Shown: positions 1-10,178, numbered from the stretch's first letter. The stretch: 64,000 nucleotides of DNA from Solibacillus sp. FSL W7-1436 (GCF_038007305.1 NZ_JBBOWV010000001.1:2470501-2534500), one strand, 5' to 3'. Made by a program: numbers and translations. The notes: generated by a model not told the origin, from the letters alone.

Positions 1-1
1 T

Positions 2-769
2 GCCATCATTGCAGGTATTGGAGCTAACTTTTTTCAGTTTGGCTTTCTTTTCACAACAGAGACATTGAAAATAGATTTAAAAAAAATGGATCCGATCAAA
101 GGGATCAAAAAGATTATTTCTGTACGAGCGATCGTCAATTTAATTAAATCATTATTGAAAGTAACATTAATCGGGACCGTAACAACTGTTGTTATTATTG
201 TCTATTTGGAAGATGTATTATCGCTTGCTTTACATAGTCCGGCACAAATTCTGGCCACAGTAGCATATTTATCCGCAATCATGGGAATTGCCGCTTCAAT
301 TATGCTCGTATTTATTGCATTGTTTGATTATATTTATGAACGGCACGAATATGAAAAGCAATTGAAGATGTCGAAACAGGATGTTAAAGATGAGCATAAA
401 AATGCAGAAGGTGACCCGCTGATCAAGTCGAAAATTAAACAGCGTCAACGTGAAATGGCAATGCGCAGAATGATGCAGGATGTACCTGCAGCAGATGTTG
501 TCATTACAAACCCGACCCATTATGCCATTGCGCTGAAATATGATGAAGATAGGATGGATGCGCCGAAAGTTGTTGCAAAAGGCACCGATTTTGTCGCACA
601 GAAAATTAAACTTATTGCGAAAGAACATGATGTCATTATGGTGGAAAATCGGCCGCTTGCCCGGGCGATGTATGACCAGGTTGAAATCGGACAGGCAGTA
701 CCGGAAGAGTTTTTCAAAGCAGTTGCCGAAGTTCTTGCATATGTATACCGGATCAAACGCAAAATTTGA
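2..769 (+). CDS. flhB: Flagellar biosynthesis protein FlhB, 5' end outside the window
   Basis: FlhB is the substrate-specificity switch of the flagellar type III export apparatus in the membrane. The open frame runs in from before the window (first full codon at base 2), so the N-terminal membrane segments are missing. Visible are the conserved NFFQFGFLFTTE stretch, two hydrophobic segments and the autocleavage motif NPTH at 509-520, followed by the typical C-terminal FlhBC domain (MVENRPLARAMY). flhA follows after 23 nt, as in the B. subtilis fla/che operon. Family assignment is firm; only the start is unseen. Confidence 0.96.
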   Translation, partial: AIIAGIGANFFQFGFLFTTETLKIDLKKMDPIKGIKKIISVRAIVNLIKSLLKVTLIGTVTTVVIIVYLEDVLSLALHSPAQILATVAYLSAIMGIAASIMLVFIALFDYIYERHEYEKQLKMSKQDVKDEHKNAEGDPLIKSKIKQRQREMAMRRMMQDVPAADVVITNPTHYAIALKYDEDRMDAPKVVAKGTDFVAQKIKLIAKEHDVIMVENRPLARAMYDQVEIGQAVPEEFFKAVAEVLAYVYRIKRKI

Positions 770-792
770 CATAGATTTCAGGAGGGGCAAAA

Positions 793-2826
793 ATGCAAAT
801 ACGCGACATAGGGGTTTTAGCTGCAGTAATTATGGTTGTAGCGATGCTCATTATCCCTCTTCCACATTGGCTGCTCAGTTTTTTAATTATTATTAACATT
901 ACATTTGCACTTCTCGTGCTGTTAACTTCGATGAATATGAAGGAAGCGCTCGACTTCTCGATTTTCCCTACTGTTATCCTGCTGTTAACATTGTTCCGTC
1001 TGGCATTGTCCGTTTCTACGACACGTGCTATTTTATCGGAAGGTGACGCAGGTAAAGTAGTAGAGACATTCGGTAATTTCGTAACAGGCGGTAATATTTT
1101 AGTAGGTTTAGTTATTTTCTTATTACTAGTTATTATCCAGTTCATCGTTATTACGAAAGGTTCGGAGCGTGTTGCGGAAGTTGCTGCGCGTTTCACTTTG
1201 GATGCGATGCCTGGTAAGCAAATGAGTATTGATGCAGATTTAAACGCCGGAATGATTTCGGAAAAGGAAGCACGCGAACGCCGTGAGAAAGTATCCGGGG
1301 AAGCCGACTTTTACGGAGCGATGGATGGTGCGACGAAATTCGTTAAAGGGGATGCGATCGCGTCAATCATTATGGTTGGCATTAACTTACTGTTCGGTAT
1401 GATTATCGGTATGCTTCAGATGGAGCTGAGCTTCAGTGAAGCCGCATCGAAATATTCGATGCTGACAGTCGGTGATGGACTTGTATCCCAAATCCCGGCA
1501 CTATTAATTTCCACTGCAACAGGGATTGTTGTAACACGTGCCGCTTCAAAAGGAAATCTTGGTTCAGATATTACCGCACAATTATTTGCACAATCAAAGC
1601 TTTTATATGTCGCAGCAGGTACAATTCTCCTGCTTGGATTATTTACACCGATTCCGGACTGGATTACAATTCCGATTGCGGTTGCATTAGCGGCCGGCGC
1701 GTTCCTGATGGATCGTAAAAAGGAAGAAACACCGGAAGAGATCATGGAAATCGAAGAGGAAGTTGCTTCCGATACGATGAAAAGTCCGGAAAATGTTATT
1801 AATCTATTAAATGTCGATCCGATCGAGTTCGAATTTGGCTACGGGTTAATACCGTTGGTGGATGCGGCACAAGGCGGGGATTTACTGGACCGCGTAGTTA
1901 TGATCCGCCGTCAGCTTGCACTGGAGCTTGGGATTGTCATACCGATTGTCCGAATCCGTGACAATATTCAGCTGCAGCCAAATGAGTACCGGATTAAAAT
2001 TAAGGGAAATGAAATGGCACGAGGTGAATTACTGCTCGATCATTATTTGGCAATGAGTCCGGGGGATGATAATTCAATTGATGGTATTGATACAATTGAG
2101 CCGTCATTCGGATTGCCTGCAAAATGGATTACGGAAGCAGTAAAAGAGGATGCCGAAATGTTCGGTTATACAGTTGTCGATCCGCCAAGTGTTGTTTCGA
2201 CACATTTAACTGAAATGATCCGTGCAAATGCCCACGATCTGCTTGGTCGTCAGGAGACGAAGCAACTGATCGATCATTTACGCGAAACCCATGCGATTTT
2301 GGTGGACGATCTGATTCCGGCACCATTATCGATAGGGGAAGTCCAAAAAGTACTGGCAAAATTATTGCGTGAAAATGTTTCGATACGGAATTTACCGATC
2401 ATATTCGAAACATTAGCAGATTATGCAAAGCTTACTAGCGATCCTGATATTTTAACAGAATATGTGAGACAGGCATTGGCTAGACAAATAACATCACAAT
2501 TCATTAACGGCCAACAAGCGTTAAAAGTGATTACCGTGTCGGCAAAAGTGGAAAAACTCGTGGCTGACAGCATTCAGCAAACAGATCACGGAAATTATTT
2601 GGCGATGGATCCGCAGCAGTCGCAATTCGTATTGGAAGCCATCGCAAAAGAAGTGGAGCGTGTTTCCTATACGGAACAGTCGCCGATCATTTTATGTTCG
2701 CCAGCTGTGCGACTGTATGTAAGACAATTAACAGAACGTTATTTCCCGCAAGTACCGATTCTTTCATATAACGAATTGGATGCAGCCGTTGAAATTCAAA
2801 GTGTAGGGGTGGTGAATGTTGAATGA
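793..2826 (+). CDS. flhA: Flagellar biosynthesis protein FlhA
   Basis: FlhA is the large inner-membrane component of the flagellar export gate. The 677-residue product matches the family's usual length. Hydrophobic segments fill about the first 120 residues and again about 195-310, with the conserved cytoplasmic loop (MPGKQMSIDADLNAG) between them. The C-terminal half is the soluble domain that docks chaperone-substrate complexes. The ATG has a GGAGGGG ribosome site (780-786). The stop codon overlaps the flhF start, which suggests coupled translation. Confidence 0.98.
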   Translation: MQIRDIGVLAAVIMVVAMLIIPLPHWLLSFLIIINITFALLVLLTSMNMKEALDFSIFPTVILLLTLFRLALSVSTTRAILSEGDAGKVVETFGNFVTGGNILVGLVIFLLLVIIQFIVITKGSERVAEVAARFTLDAMPGKQMSIDADLNAGMISEKEARERREKVSGEADFYGAMDGATKFVKGDAIASIIMVGINLLFGMIIGMLQMELSFSEAASKYSMLTVGDGLVSQIPALLISTATGIVVTRAASKGNLGSDITAQLFAQSKLLYVAAGTILLLGLFTPIPDWITIPIAVALAAGAFLMDRKKEETPEEIMEIEEEVASDTMKSPENVINLLNVDPIEFEFGYGLIPLVDAAQGGDLLDRVVMIRRQLALELGIVIPIVRIRDNIQLQPNEYRIKIKGNEMARGELLLDHYLAMSPGDDNSIDGIDTIEPSFGLPAKWITEAVKEDAEMFGYTVVDPPSVVSTHLTEMIRANAHDLLGRQETKQLIDHLRETHAILVDDLIPAPLSIGEVQKVLAKLLRENVSIRNLPIIFETLADYAKLTSDPDILTEYVRQALARQITSQFINGQQALKVITVSAKVEKLVADSIQQTDHGNYLAMDPQQSQFVLEAIAKEVERVSYTEQSPIILCSPAVRLYVRQLTERYFPQVPILSYNELDAAVEIQSVGVVNVE

Positions 2827-4013
2827 AGATGAAAAAATACAATGCACCTTCCATTGCTGAGGCGATGAAACAGATTCGCGCCGATTTAGGGGAAGATGCG
2901 GTAATTCTGAATTCAAAAGTCGTCGTAACGAAAAAGTTTTTCGGATTAGTAAAAAATAAAAGCTATGAAGTCGTGGCAGGATATGACCAGATGGAAAAGA
3001 AACCTTCAATACCTTCTTTAGAAGACATTCCGACATTTGCGCCGCAATTGAAGGAGGAAGGGATCCGCGAAACAGCTTCGTCTGTGGAACAGCATAAAAA
3101 AGTTCCGCAAGGCGATGCTGGCGGCTTTCCGGAAAACCTGGTGAAAGAAATTGCTGATTTAAAATCAATGATGCAATCGATGCAGCGTATGTCGGTACAA
3201 TCTCAATATCCTGATGAACTCTTACCATTTATCGACTTTCTACGTGAGCAGGAACTTGGAGAGGAGCTTATCACAAAAATCGGTGATGAGCTTTTTATGT
3301 ATTATAACGGGCATGGCAAGCAAATCACATGGAACGAAATGCAGGAAGTTGCTAAAGACTATTTAAGAAAAGAATTGTATGACTTGCCGATAAGCGGAAT
3401 TTCATATGAGAAAAAATATATTAATGTGCTAGGTCCGACAGGTGTCGGGAAAACGACAACGATTGCGAAAATGGCAGCACGCGCTGTCCTTGAAAAGAAA
3501 AAGAAAATCGGCTTTATTACGACGGACACATACCGTATCGCCGCAATTGAACAATTGAAGACGTATGCTGCATTGCTGCAGGCTCCTGTTGAAGTTGTAT
3601 ACAATGCTGCAGATTATGCTGAGGCGATTAAAAAGTTTGATCATTTGAATTTAATTTTTATTGATACGGCCGGAAGAAACTATAAAGAAGCGAAATATGT
3701 AGATGATTTAAAGTCATTAATACAATTTAGTGAACAAGTAGAATCCTACTTAGTTTTATCTTTAACGTCTAAGCAAAAAGACTTAGAATCAATTATTGAA
3801 CAATTTGCGAACATGCATATCGAAAAATTTATCTTTACGAAGCTTGATGAAACAAATTCTATTGGCACTATGTTTAATTTAATGATTAAATATAATAAAG
3901 GACTAGCCTATTATACAAATGGTCAAGAAGTACCAGAAGATATTGAGCAACCGGATAGTGATAATTTACTAGAACTTTTCTTCAAGGAGAACACGGATGA
4001 AAGATCAAGCTGA
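2823..4013 (+). CDS. flhF: Flagellar SRP-like GTPase FlhF
   Basis: FlhF is an SRP-type GTPase that helps set the position and number of flagella. The 396-residue protein has an N-terminal B domain starting MKMKKYNAPSIAEAMKQI, a variable linker (about 65-110), then the NG GTPase core: P-loop GPTGVGKTTTIAK (about 201-213), TDTYRIAAIEQL, DTAGRN and TKLDE. The start overlaps the flhA stop (ATGA). A second in-frame ATG lies 6 nt downstream and could also be used. The 3' end overlaps flhG, whose product stimulates this GTPase in other bacteria. Confidence 0.96.
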   Translation: MKMKKYNAPSIAEAMKQIRADLGEDAVILNSKVVVTKKFFGLVKNKSYEVVAGYDQMEKKPSIPSLEDIPTFAPQLKEEGIRETASSVEQHKKVPQGDAGGFPENLVKEIADLKSMMQSMQRMSVQSQYPDELLPFIDFLREQELGEELITKIGDELFMYYNGHGKQITWNEMQEVAKDYLRKELYDLPISGISYEKKYINVLGPTGVGKTTTIAKMAARAVLEKKKKIGFITTDTYRIAAIEQLKTYAALLQAPVEVVYNAADYAEAIKKFDHLNLIFIDTAGRNYKEAKYVDDLKSLIQFSEQVESYLVLSLTSKQKDLESIIEQFANMHIEKFIFTKLDETNSIGTMFNLMIKYNKGLAYYTNGQEVPEDIEQPDSDNLLELFFKENTDERSS

Positions 4014-4875
4014 AAAACTGCGTCAGAAAATGCTTGAAAGCGAACATAGTTCAGGGCGGTCAATTGCAGTTGTTAGTGGAAAAGGCGGAGTAGGGAAAAG
4101 TAATTTCACGACAAACTTCGCTACTCTGTTATCAAAAAAAGGTAAAAAAGTAGTTATTTTAGATATGGACATTGGTATGGGCAATGTACATATTCTCATA
4201 GGAAGCTCTGCGAAATACAATTTAAAGGATTACCTCGATGGCCAAGTACCGCTCGAAGATGTTTTATGCGAAACGAACGAGGGGGTAAGCTATATTTCCG
4301 GTGGTTCAGGTATGTCGTCGTTAATGGAGTGGTCTCCTAATGTTTTTGCACGACTGATCTCGGCATTTGAAACATTACAGAAAGAGTATGATTTTGTTTT
4401 ATTCGATATGGGAGCGGGTGTTGTGGATTGGTCGCTTGATCTATTAACATCGATTGAAGAAATCATCGTTATTTCTACAGCAGAACCGACGTCCATTATG
4501 GATGCTTATTCGATGATGAAATTTATCCATCTGAAAGACCCGATGAAGAAATTTTATCTGCTGGGGAATCGTGCCTATACAGTAGAGGAAGGCCAAGATA
4601 CGACACAGCGACTAAAAACAGTTATGCAGCGTTTTTTGGAGAAGGAAGCAACGATTTTAGGTTCGCTGCCGGAAGACCCTGTTGTGCGTCAGGCAGTACG
4701 TCAGCAATCCCTATTCACATTACTGTATCCTGATGCCCCAGTCAGTAAGACGATGGGCAAAATTGTAGAGCAATTTTTAACAACGCAGGCGGTAATGAAA
4801 GAAGTGCATGCAACTAACGAGTCTATGAAGTTTATAGCAAAATTAAAAAACATCTTTTCGAGAGGGCGTGAGTAA
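3997..4875 (+). CDS. flhG: MinD-like ATPase FlhG (YlxH)
   Basis: This MinD/ParA-family ATPase partners FlhF in controlling flagellar number and placement. The deviant Walker A motif SGKGGVGKSN lies near residues 28-37, with VVILDMDIGMGN after it and FDMGAG as Walker B. Its 292 residues fit the family. The first 17 nt overlap flhF, and an AAGGAG ribosome site lies inside flhF. cheB begins directly after the stop codon. Confidence 0.95.
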   Translation: MKDQAEKLRQKMLESEHSSGRSIAVVSGKGGVGKSNFTTNFATLLSKKGKKVVILDMDIGMGNVHILIGSSAKYNLKDYLDGQVPLEDVLCETNEGVSYISGGSGMSSLMEWSPNVFARLISAFETLQKEYDFVLFDMGAGVVDWSLDLLTSIEEIIVISTAEPTSIMDAYSMMKFIHLKDPMKKFYLLGNRAYTVEEGQDTTQRLKTVMQRFLEKEATILGSLPEDPVVRQAVRQQSLFTLLYPDAPVSKTMGKIVEQFLTTQAVMKEVHATNESMKFIAKLKNIFSRGRE

Positions 4876-6015
4876 ATGAGCAACTTACAGAAGATCAAAC
4901 TGCTGGTTGTTGATGATTCCGCCTTTATGCGGAAGCTAATAAGCGATTTTTTTTCGGATCATCGCCATATTGAAGTCATCGGGGCTGCCCGTAATGGGAA
5001 GGACGCCATTAAGAAAATCGAGCAGCTGAAGCCCGATGTCGTGACTATGGATGTGGAAATGCCGGAAATGAATGGGATGGAAGCGTTAAAAGAGATAATG
5101 CAAAAGCATCCATTGCCTGTCATTATGCTTTCAAGTACGACAAAGCGCGGAGCAGAAAATACATTAATGGCAATGGAATACGGTGCAGTGGATTTTGTTG
5201 CTAAACCAAGCGGCTCCATTTCATTGGATTTACATAAAATTAAGAATGAACTCGTACATAAAGTGGAAGAGGCATCTAAAGTAACGGTTTCAAAATTGAG
5301 AAAACCTTTCCATAAATCGACTGCTGCAAGTCAACTGCCCCATCAACCTTTAAATAATGAAGAATCAAAACTGAAAAATATGAAAAAGCCAACCGTCAAA
5401 ATCGATGTGCCGATGAAAAAGACGGATTGGAGTAAAACTTCTAAGAAATTCATTCTAATCGGGACTTCAACAGGTGGTCCAAGAGCATTACAGGAAGTTA
5501 TCACAAAAATTCCCGCAAATGTTGGTGCACCGATTTTGATCGTTCAGCATATGCCTGCCGGTTTTACAAAATCGCTGGCAACAAGACTTGATCAATTGAG
5601 TGATATTCATGTAAAAGAAGCAGAGCAAGGCGACCTGCTGCAAAAAGGGACTGCCTATATTGCGCCGGGTGGCTATCATCTTAAATTAAGGAAAATCGGA
5701 TCGTCATTTGCAGTCGTACTCGACGATCAGGAACCGCCAAGAGCAGGCCATCGCCCATCAGTAGATGTCATGTTTGAAGATGTGAGCCAGTATCAGGAGT
5801 TCGATAAAATTGCCGTCATTATGACCGGAATGGGCTATGACGGATCAAAAGGTCTGGTATCGCTTAAAAAAACAGGTAATGTCATGGCTATTGCCGAGTC
5901 AGCAGAAACATGTATCGTATATGGAATGCCAAAAGCTGCCGTGGAAACGCAGCTTGTAGATGAAGTGGCGGATGTTGATGATATTGCCAAAACAATTATG
6001 AAATATATGCCTTAA
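4876..6015 (+). CDS. cheB: Chemotaxis protein-glutamate methylesterase CheB
   Basis: CheB demethylates or deamidates chemoreceptors during adaptation. Residues 1-125 form a receiver domain with acidic pair VVDDS and phospho-acceptor Asp59 (VVTMDVEMPEMNG). A lysine-rich linker follows (about 135-190). The C-terminal methylesterase domain carries the catalytic Ser (GTSTGGP), His (VQHMPAGFT) and Asp (MTGMGYDG). It abuts flhG with no gap and is followed after 17 nt by cheA. Confidence 0.97.
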   Translation: MSNLQKIKLLVVDDSAFMRKLISDFFSDHRHIEVIGAARNGKDAIKKIEQLKPDVVTMDVEMPEMNGMEALKEIMQKHPLPVIMLSSTTKRGAENTLMAMEYGAVDFVAKPSGSISLDLHKIKNELVHKVEEASKVTVSKLRKPFHKSTAASQLPHQPLNNEESKLKNMKKPTVKIDVPMKKTDWSKTSKKFILIGTSTGGPRALQEVITKIPANVGAPILIVQHMPAGFTKSLATRLDQLSDIHVKEAEQGDLLQKGTAYIAPGGYHLKLRKIGSSFAVVLDDQEPPRAGHRPSVDVMFEDVSQYQEFDKIAVIMTGMGYDGSKGLVSLKKTGNVMAIAESAETCIVYGMPKAAVETQLVDEVADVDDIAKTIMKYMP

Positions 6016-6032
6016 AAAGGGGTGCCCTCTAA

Positions 6033-8138
6033 ATGGAATTAAATCAATATTTGGAAATGTTCATTGAAGAAAGCAAAGAGCATTTACAAGCATGCAGTGA
6101 ACACTTATTGGAATTGGAAAAAAATCCGGAAGACTTAACAATTGTCGGGGAGATTTTCCGTTCGGCACATACTTTAAAAGGTATGGCAGCAACAATGGGC
6201 TTTGAAGACTTGGCCGACTTGACACATAAAATGGAAAATATTTTAGATGCGATCCGCAATAATAAAATAAAAGTGAATGCAGAAATTTTGGATGTCGTTT
6301 TCGAATCTGTCGATCATCTGGAAGAAATGGTATTCGACATTGCAGATGGCGGCGACGGTAAACATGATGTGCAGGCAACAGTGGAAAAGCTAAAGCGCAT
6401 AGAAGCAGGGGAACCGTTAACTGGAGCTTCAGAAAAACAAATGCCTGGTCAGGAAGTTGCGGCTGCAATGGTAGCAAATGAATTTAACCAGCAAGCTGAA
6501 GCGGCCGAACTGAAATTGTCCTATGATGATTTTGAAAAAACGGTCATTCTGCAATCATCTGAACAAGAATTCAATGCTTATGAAATTACAGTAGCTTTGC
6601 GTGAAGACTGTTTATTAAAAGCTGCTCGTGTATTCATGGTATTCGAAATTCTGGAGAAAAACGGGGATGTCATCAAATCTTCTCCTACTGTAGATAAATT
6701 GGAAGAAGAACAGTTTGACAGTGAATTCCACGTGGCATTTATTTCGAAAGAATCGGCTGAAGATTTGCAAAAGATGCTGATGAAAGTATCGGAAGTTGAT
6801 CGTGCAGTTGTCAATAAAATCAGCCGTGATGCATTTGTTACAAAAACTGCGGCAATCGAAGTGCCTGCAGAAGCAGTAGAAACACAGCTACAGCCTGTAG
6901 TGCAGGAACCGGTAACTGCCGTTTCTGAAGAACAGCCTAAAATAGCGGCATCTGCCAAAAACAATAATAGTAAATCAGGGCATGCATCCAGCAAGACGAT
7001 TCGTGTAAATATTGAACGTCTCGATATATTAATGAACTTGTTTGAAGAGCTTGCAATTGATCGCGGTCGTCTTTTAACGATTGCCGGTGATGTGAATCAT
7101 GGCGAATTGAATGAGACGGTTGAACGGATGAGCCGTACAATGGGGGATCTGCAAAATATCGTCTTAACGATGCGCATGGTTCCTGTAGATACAGTATTCA
7201 ACCGTTTCCCGAAAATGGTCCGTCAATTGTCGCGGGATTTAAACAAAAAAATCGAACTTAATATTGTCGGTGCTGAAACAGAGCTTGACCGCACAGTTAT
7301 TGATGAAATTGGCGATCCTTTAGTTCACCTGATCCGCAACTCGGTCGATCATGGAATCGAAAGTCCGGAAGTACGCCGTGCAAAAGGCAAACCAGAAGAA
7401 GGAACAGTGGAACTTCGTGCTTATCATAGCGGGAACTATGTATTCATCGAGATTGAAGATGATGGAGCAGGGATCAACCGCGAGAAAGTGTTGGCAAAAG
7501 CATTGTCTAAAGGGATTGTTACACATGAGCAGTCATTGACAATGACAGACAAGCAGATCAACGAGTTAATTATGGCATCCGGTTTCTCGACAGCAGATGT
7601 CATTTCAGATGTGTCGGGCCGTGGGGTCGGGCTGGATGTTGTGAAAACAACGATTGAATCATTAGGAGGCAACATTTCGATTGAATCGACTCAAAATGTC
7701 GGATCGGTCTTCTCGATTCAATTACCGCTGACACTGTCGATTATTTCAGTCATGCTCGTAGAAATTGAAAATGAAATTTATGCGATTCCATTATCATCTA
7801 TTATCGAAACATCGATTATCCGTCAGTCAGATATTTTGAACGCACATAATCAAAAAGTAATCGATTTCCGTGGTAAAGTTGTGCCGCTTATATTCCTGGA
7901 AGAAATTTTTGAAGTACCTCGTGCCGAACAAAAAGATGATGGCTTCCATTCAGTTGTAATCGTCCGCAAAGGCGATAAATTAGCTGGTTTAGTAGTCGAT
8001 TCATTTATCGGTCAGCAGGAAATTGTACTGAAATCATTAGGTAACTACTTAACGAATATTTTTGCGATTTCAGGTGCAACGATTCTAGGAAACGGAAAAG
8101 TGGCGTTAATTGTAGACTGTAACGCACTGATGAAGTAA
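6033..8138 (+). CDS. cheA: Chemotaxis histidine kinase CheA
   Basis: CheA is the central sensor kinase of the chemotaxis array; it phosphorylates CheY and CheB. The 701 residues show the P1 HPt domain with phospho-accepting His46 (FRSAHTLKG), a P2-like region (about 165-275), an Ala/Pro/Glu-rich linker, P3 dimerisation helices, the P4 ATPase with N box (HLIRNSVDHGIE), G1 (EDDGAGI) and G2 (GRGVGLDVV), and a C-terminal CheW-like P5 domain. An AAGGGGTG ribosome site precedes the ATG. Confidence 0.98.
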   Translation: MELNQYLEMFIEESKEHLQACSEHLLELEKNPEDLTIVGEIFRSAHTLKGMAATMGFEDLADLTHKMENILDAIRNNKIKVNAEILDVVFESVDHLEEMVFDIADGGDGKHDVQATVEKLKRIEAGEPLTGASEKQMPGQEVAAAMVANEFNQQAEAAELKLSYDDFEKTVILQSSEQEFNAYEITVALREDCLLKAARVFMVFEILEKNGDVIKSSPTVDKLEEEQFDSEFHVAFISKESAEDLQKMLMKVSEVDRAVVNKISRDAFVTKTAAIEVPAEAVETQLQPVVQEPVTAVSEEQPKIAASAKNNNSKSGHASSKTIRVNIERLDILMNLFEELAIDRGRLLTIAGDVNHGELNETVERMSRTMGDLQNIVLTMRMVPVDTVFNRFPKMVRQLSRDLNKKIELNIVGAETELDRTVIDEIGDPLVHLIRNSVDHGIESPEVRRAKGKPEEGTVELRAYHSGNYVFIEIEDDGAGINREKVLAKALSKGIVTHEQSLTMTDKQINELIMASGFSTADVISDVSGRGVGLDVVKTTIESLGGNISIESTQNVGSVFSIQLPLTLSIISVMLVEIENEIYAIPLSSIIETSIIRQSDILNAHNQKVIDFRGKVVPLIFLEEIFEVPRAEQKDDGFHSVVIVRKGDKLAGLVVDSFIGQQEIVLKSLGNYLTNIFAISGATILGNGKVALIVDCNALMK

Positions 8139-8157
8139 AGGATAAGAGGTGTGAAGA

Positions 8158-8604
8158 ATGACGAATGCAACTGAGCAAAAGAACTTGAAAGTAATAGTAT
8201 TTCAATTAGCAGATAAAGAATATGCCATTCCTGTTTCGCACGTAAAGGGAATCGAAAAATTAATGCATATTACACGTGTACCAAAAACAGAACGCTATGT
8301 AAAAGGTGTCATTAATCTTCGAGGTGTTGTAACGCCTGTCATTGATTTACGCGAACGCTTTGACTTGCCAGTTTCTGGCGATGAAGACACAACCCGAATA
8401 ATTATTATTACGCTGGAAACGATGGAAGTCGGTTTTATTGTCGATTCAGCAAATGATGTGTTGGACATTGATGCATCTTCCATTGAACAGCAGCCGGAAG
8501 TGGTCGGCTCATTGGACGAAGATTTTATCGCAGGTGTCGCAAAATTGGATAACCGTTTATTAATTTTACTTCACTTAGATAAAGTGTTGAATCCGAACGA
8601 TTGA
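8158..8604 (+). CDS. cheW: Chemotaxis coupling protein CheW
   Basis: CheW is the adaptor that links chemoreceptors to CheA. The 148-residue protein is a single CheW domain, with FQLADKEYAIPVSHVKGIEK at the N-terminus and VKGVINLRGVVTPVIDLRERF in the middle, both hallmark segments. It lies 19 nt after cheA and 64 nt before cheC in the che operon. Confidence 0.97.
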   Translation: MTNATEQKNLKVIVFQLADKEYAIPVSHVKGIEKLMHITRVPKTERYVKGVINLRGVVTPVIDLRERFDLPVSGDEDTTRIIIITLETMEVGFIVDSANDVLDIDASSIEQQPEVVGSLDEDFIAGVAKLDNRLLILLHLDKVLNPND

Positions 8605-8668
8605 TTTCAATGAATAATTTTCCGGGTGAGCCATCCTTGCCTGGAATCTATTAAAGTAGGGATAGAAT

Positions 8669-9307
8669 ATGAACTTTAATGAAAAAATTACGTTGCTGCA
8701 TTTAGATGTTTTAAAGGAAATCGGAAATATTGGTGCTGCACATGCAGCTACGTCTTTATCGAATTTATTGGGAAAGAAAATCGATATGCGTGTACCCGAT
8801 GTGAAAATGGCCTCGTTCAATGAAATGATGGAACTCGCAGGCGGTTCGGAAAATGCTGTTGTCGGCATCTATCTTCGGATAGAAGGGGATGTTCAAGGAA
8901 GCATGTTTTTCATTTTGCCGATTGAGCAGGCGAACCGATTTATCCGAAGTCTCATCCATGACGAATCTTTTGATTTCCACATGCCGCCCTATTCGGAAAT
9001 GGGCCTATCGGCAATGCAGGAAATGGGCAATATTTTATCCGGTTCCTATTTATCGGCTCTATCCGATTTTACGGGTCTTAAAATCTATCCGACGGTACCT
9101 GGATTAAGTGTTGATATGTTCGGGGCCATCATTAGTATCGGACTTATTGAACTCTCGCAGGTAAGTGATACGGTTATCGTCATTAATACGTCCATCTATG
9201 AAGAAGTCATGTCTGATGAGGAAGCGGTAAAAGGACAGTTTTTCCTGCTGCCTGAACCTGAATCATTTGAAGCCATTTTTAAAGCATTGGGAGTGCCGAC
9301 GACATGA
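8669..9307 (+). CDS. cheC: CheY-P phosphatase CheC
   Basis: CheC dephosphorylates CheY-P and binds CheD in B. subtilis-type chemotaxis. Two copies of the phosphatase signature E-x2-N are visible: EIGNIGAAHAA near the N-terminus and QEMGNILSGSY in the middle. Its 212 residues match the family. The stop codon overlaps the cheD ATG, so the two partners are probably translationally coupled. Confidence 0.96.
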   Translation: MNFNEKITLLHLDVLKEIGNIGAAHAATSLSNLLGKKIDMRVPDVKMASFNEMMELAGGSENAVVGIYLRIEGDVQGSMFFILPIEQANRFIRSLIHDESFDFHMPPYSEMGLSAMQEMGNILSGSYLSALSDFTGLKIYPTVPGLSVDMFGAIISIGLIELSQVSDTVIVINTSIYEEVMSDEEAVKGQFFLLPEPESFEAIFKALGVPTT

Positions 9308-9807
9308 TAGTTACCCATTCAAACGAAGTGATTAAGGTAGGAATTGCACAAATGGATATCGTGAAAGTTCCTAAAACGATTCGTACGTCGGGACTGGGTT
9401 CCTGTGTCGGTGCAGTCATTTACGATGATATAAAAAAAGTTGCCGGCATGGTCCATGTCATGTTGCCGGATTCCAGTTTAAATCGAACAGCGACAATGAA
9501 TGCCGCAAAATTTGCCGATACGGGAATTGCCGCTCTGGTCGATCTTTTAAAACTGGAAGGAGCGCAATCCTTTAAGCTGAAGGCGAAAATTGCAGGCGGT
9601 GCACAAATGTTCCAATTTACGTCGGATAAAGATTCAATGAGGATCGGACCGAGAAATGTGGAAGCTGTAAAAGCGCAGTTGAAAAAGCTGGGCATACCGC
9701 TTATCGCTGAAGATACGGGCGGCAACAGTGGCCGTACAATCGAATTCAACCCTGAAACGAGCATGCTTCAAGTTCGTACCGTCAACAAAGGAGTGAGTGA
9801 AATCTAA
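9304..9807 (+). CDS. cheD: Chemoreceptor glutamine deamidase CheD
   Basis: CheD deamidates glutamines on chemoreceptors and regulates CheC. The catalytic Cys and His are visible in GLGSCVGAVIYD and MVHVMLPDS. The product is 167 residues, the normal size. The ATG overlaps the cheC stop (ATGA), and the stop codon shares a base with the next small ORF. Confidence 0.96.
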   Translation: MIVTHSNEVIKVGIAQMDIVKVPKTIRTSGLGSCVGAVIYDDIKKVAGMVHVMLPDSSLNRTATMNAAKFADTGIAALVDLLKLEGAQSFKLKAKIAGGAQMFQFTSDKDSMRIGPRNVEAVKAQLKKLGIPLIAEDTGGNSGRTIEFNPETSMLQVRTVNKGVSEI

Positions 9808-10178
9808 TGTTTGGTTCAATATTTTATAATTTTTGGGCAGCACTACTTTCATTCGCTGTATATTTTATCGCAACAATTCAAAATCCGTATGCGATGCCGC
9901 TGCCGACGATCGGTACAGCTTTTATCATTGCAGTCATTGGATTTGGTTTAATGTTTCCTGTCCGTTATTTAGTCGGGTATGTATTTTATACACCGGAAGC
10001 GCCTGTTTTGTTGCCGGCAGAAGAGGAACTGCCGGGAGTATCAGGGCAAGAGACGGGGAAAACAGAAACTGTCCCGCAAAGCGGTCATACGGCAATGGAA
10101 GCTGAAGATGAAAATACGGAAGAAATTGCACAAGTCGTTCGTTCGATGCTTCAAAGCGATGAATCCCTTTCACGGTAA
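9807..10178 (+). CDS. Small membrane protein of unknown function between cheD and sigD
   Basis: I do not recognise this 123-residue protein. It has two hydrophobic segments (about 8-23 and 31-54), then a cytoplasm-type tail rich in Glu and Pro with a final amphipathic stretch (EEIAQVVRSMLQSD). The start overlaps the cheD stop by one base (TAATG), which argues for real translation within the operon. B. subtilis has no gene here. A terminator-like hairpin follows immediately. A motility-linked role is inferred from position only. Confidence 0.75.
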   Translation: MFGSIFYNFWAALLSFAVYFIATIQNPYAMPLPTIGTAFIIAVIGFGLMFPVRYLVGYVFYTPEAPVLLPAEEELPGVSGQETGKTETVPQSGHTAMEAEDENTEEIAQVVRSMLQSDESLSR

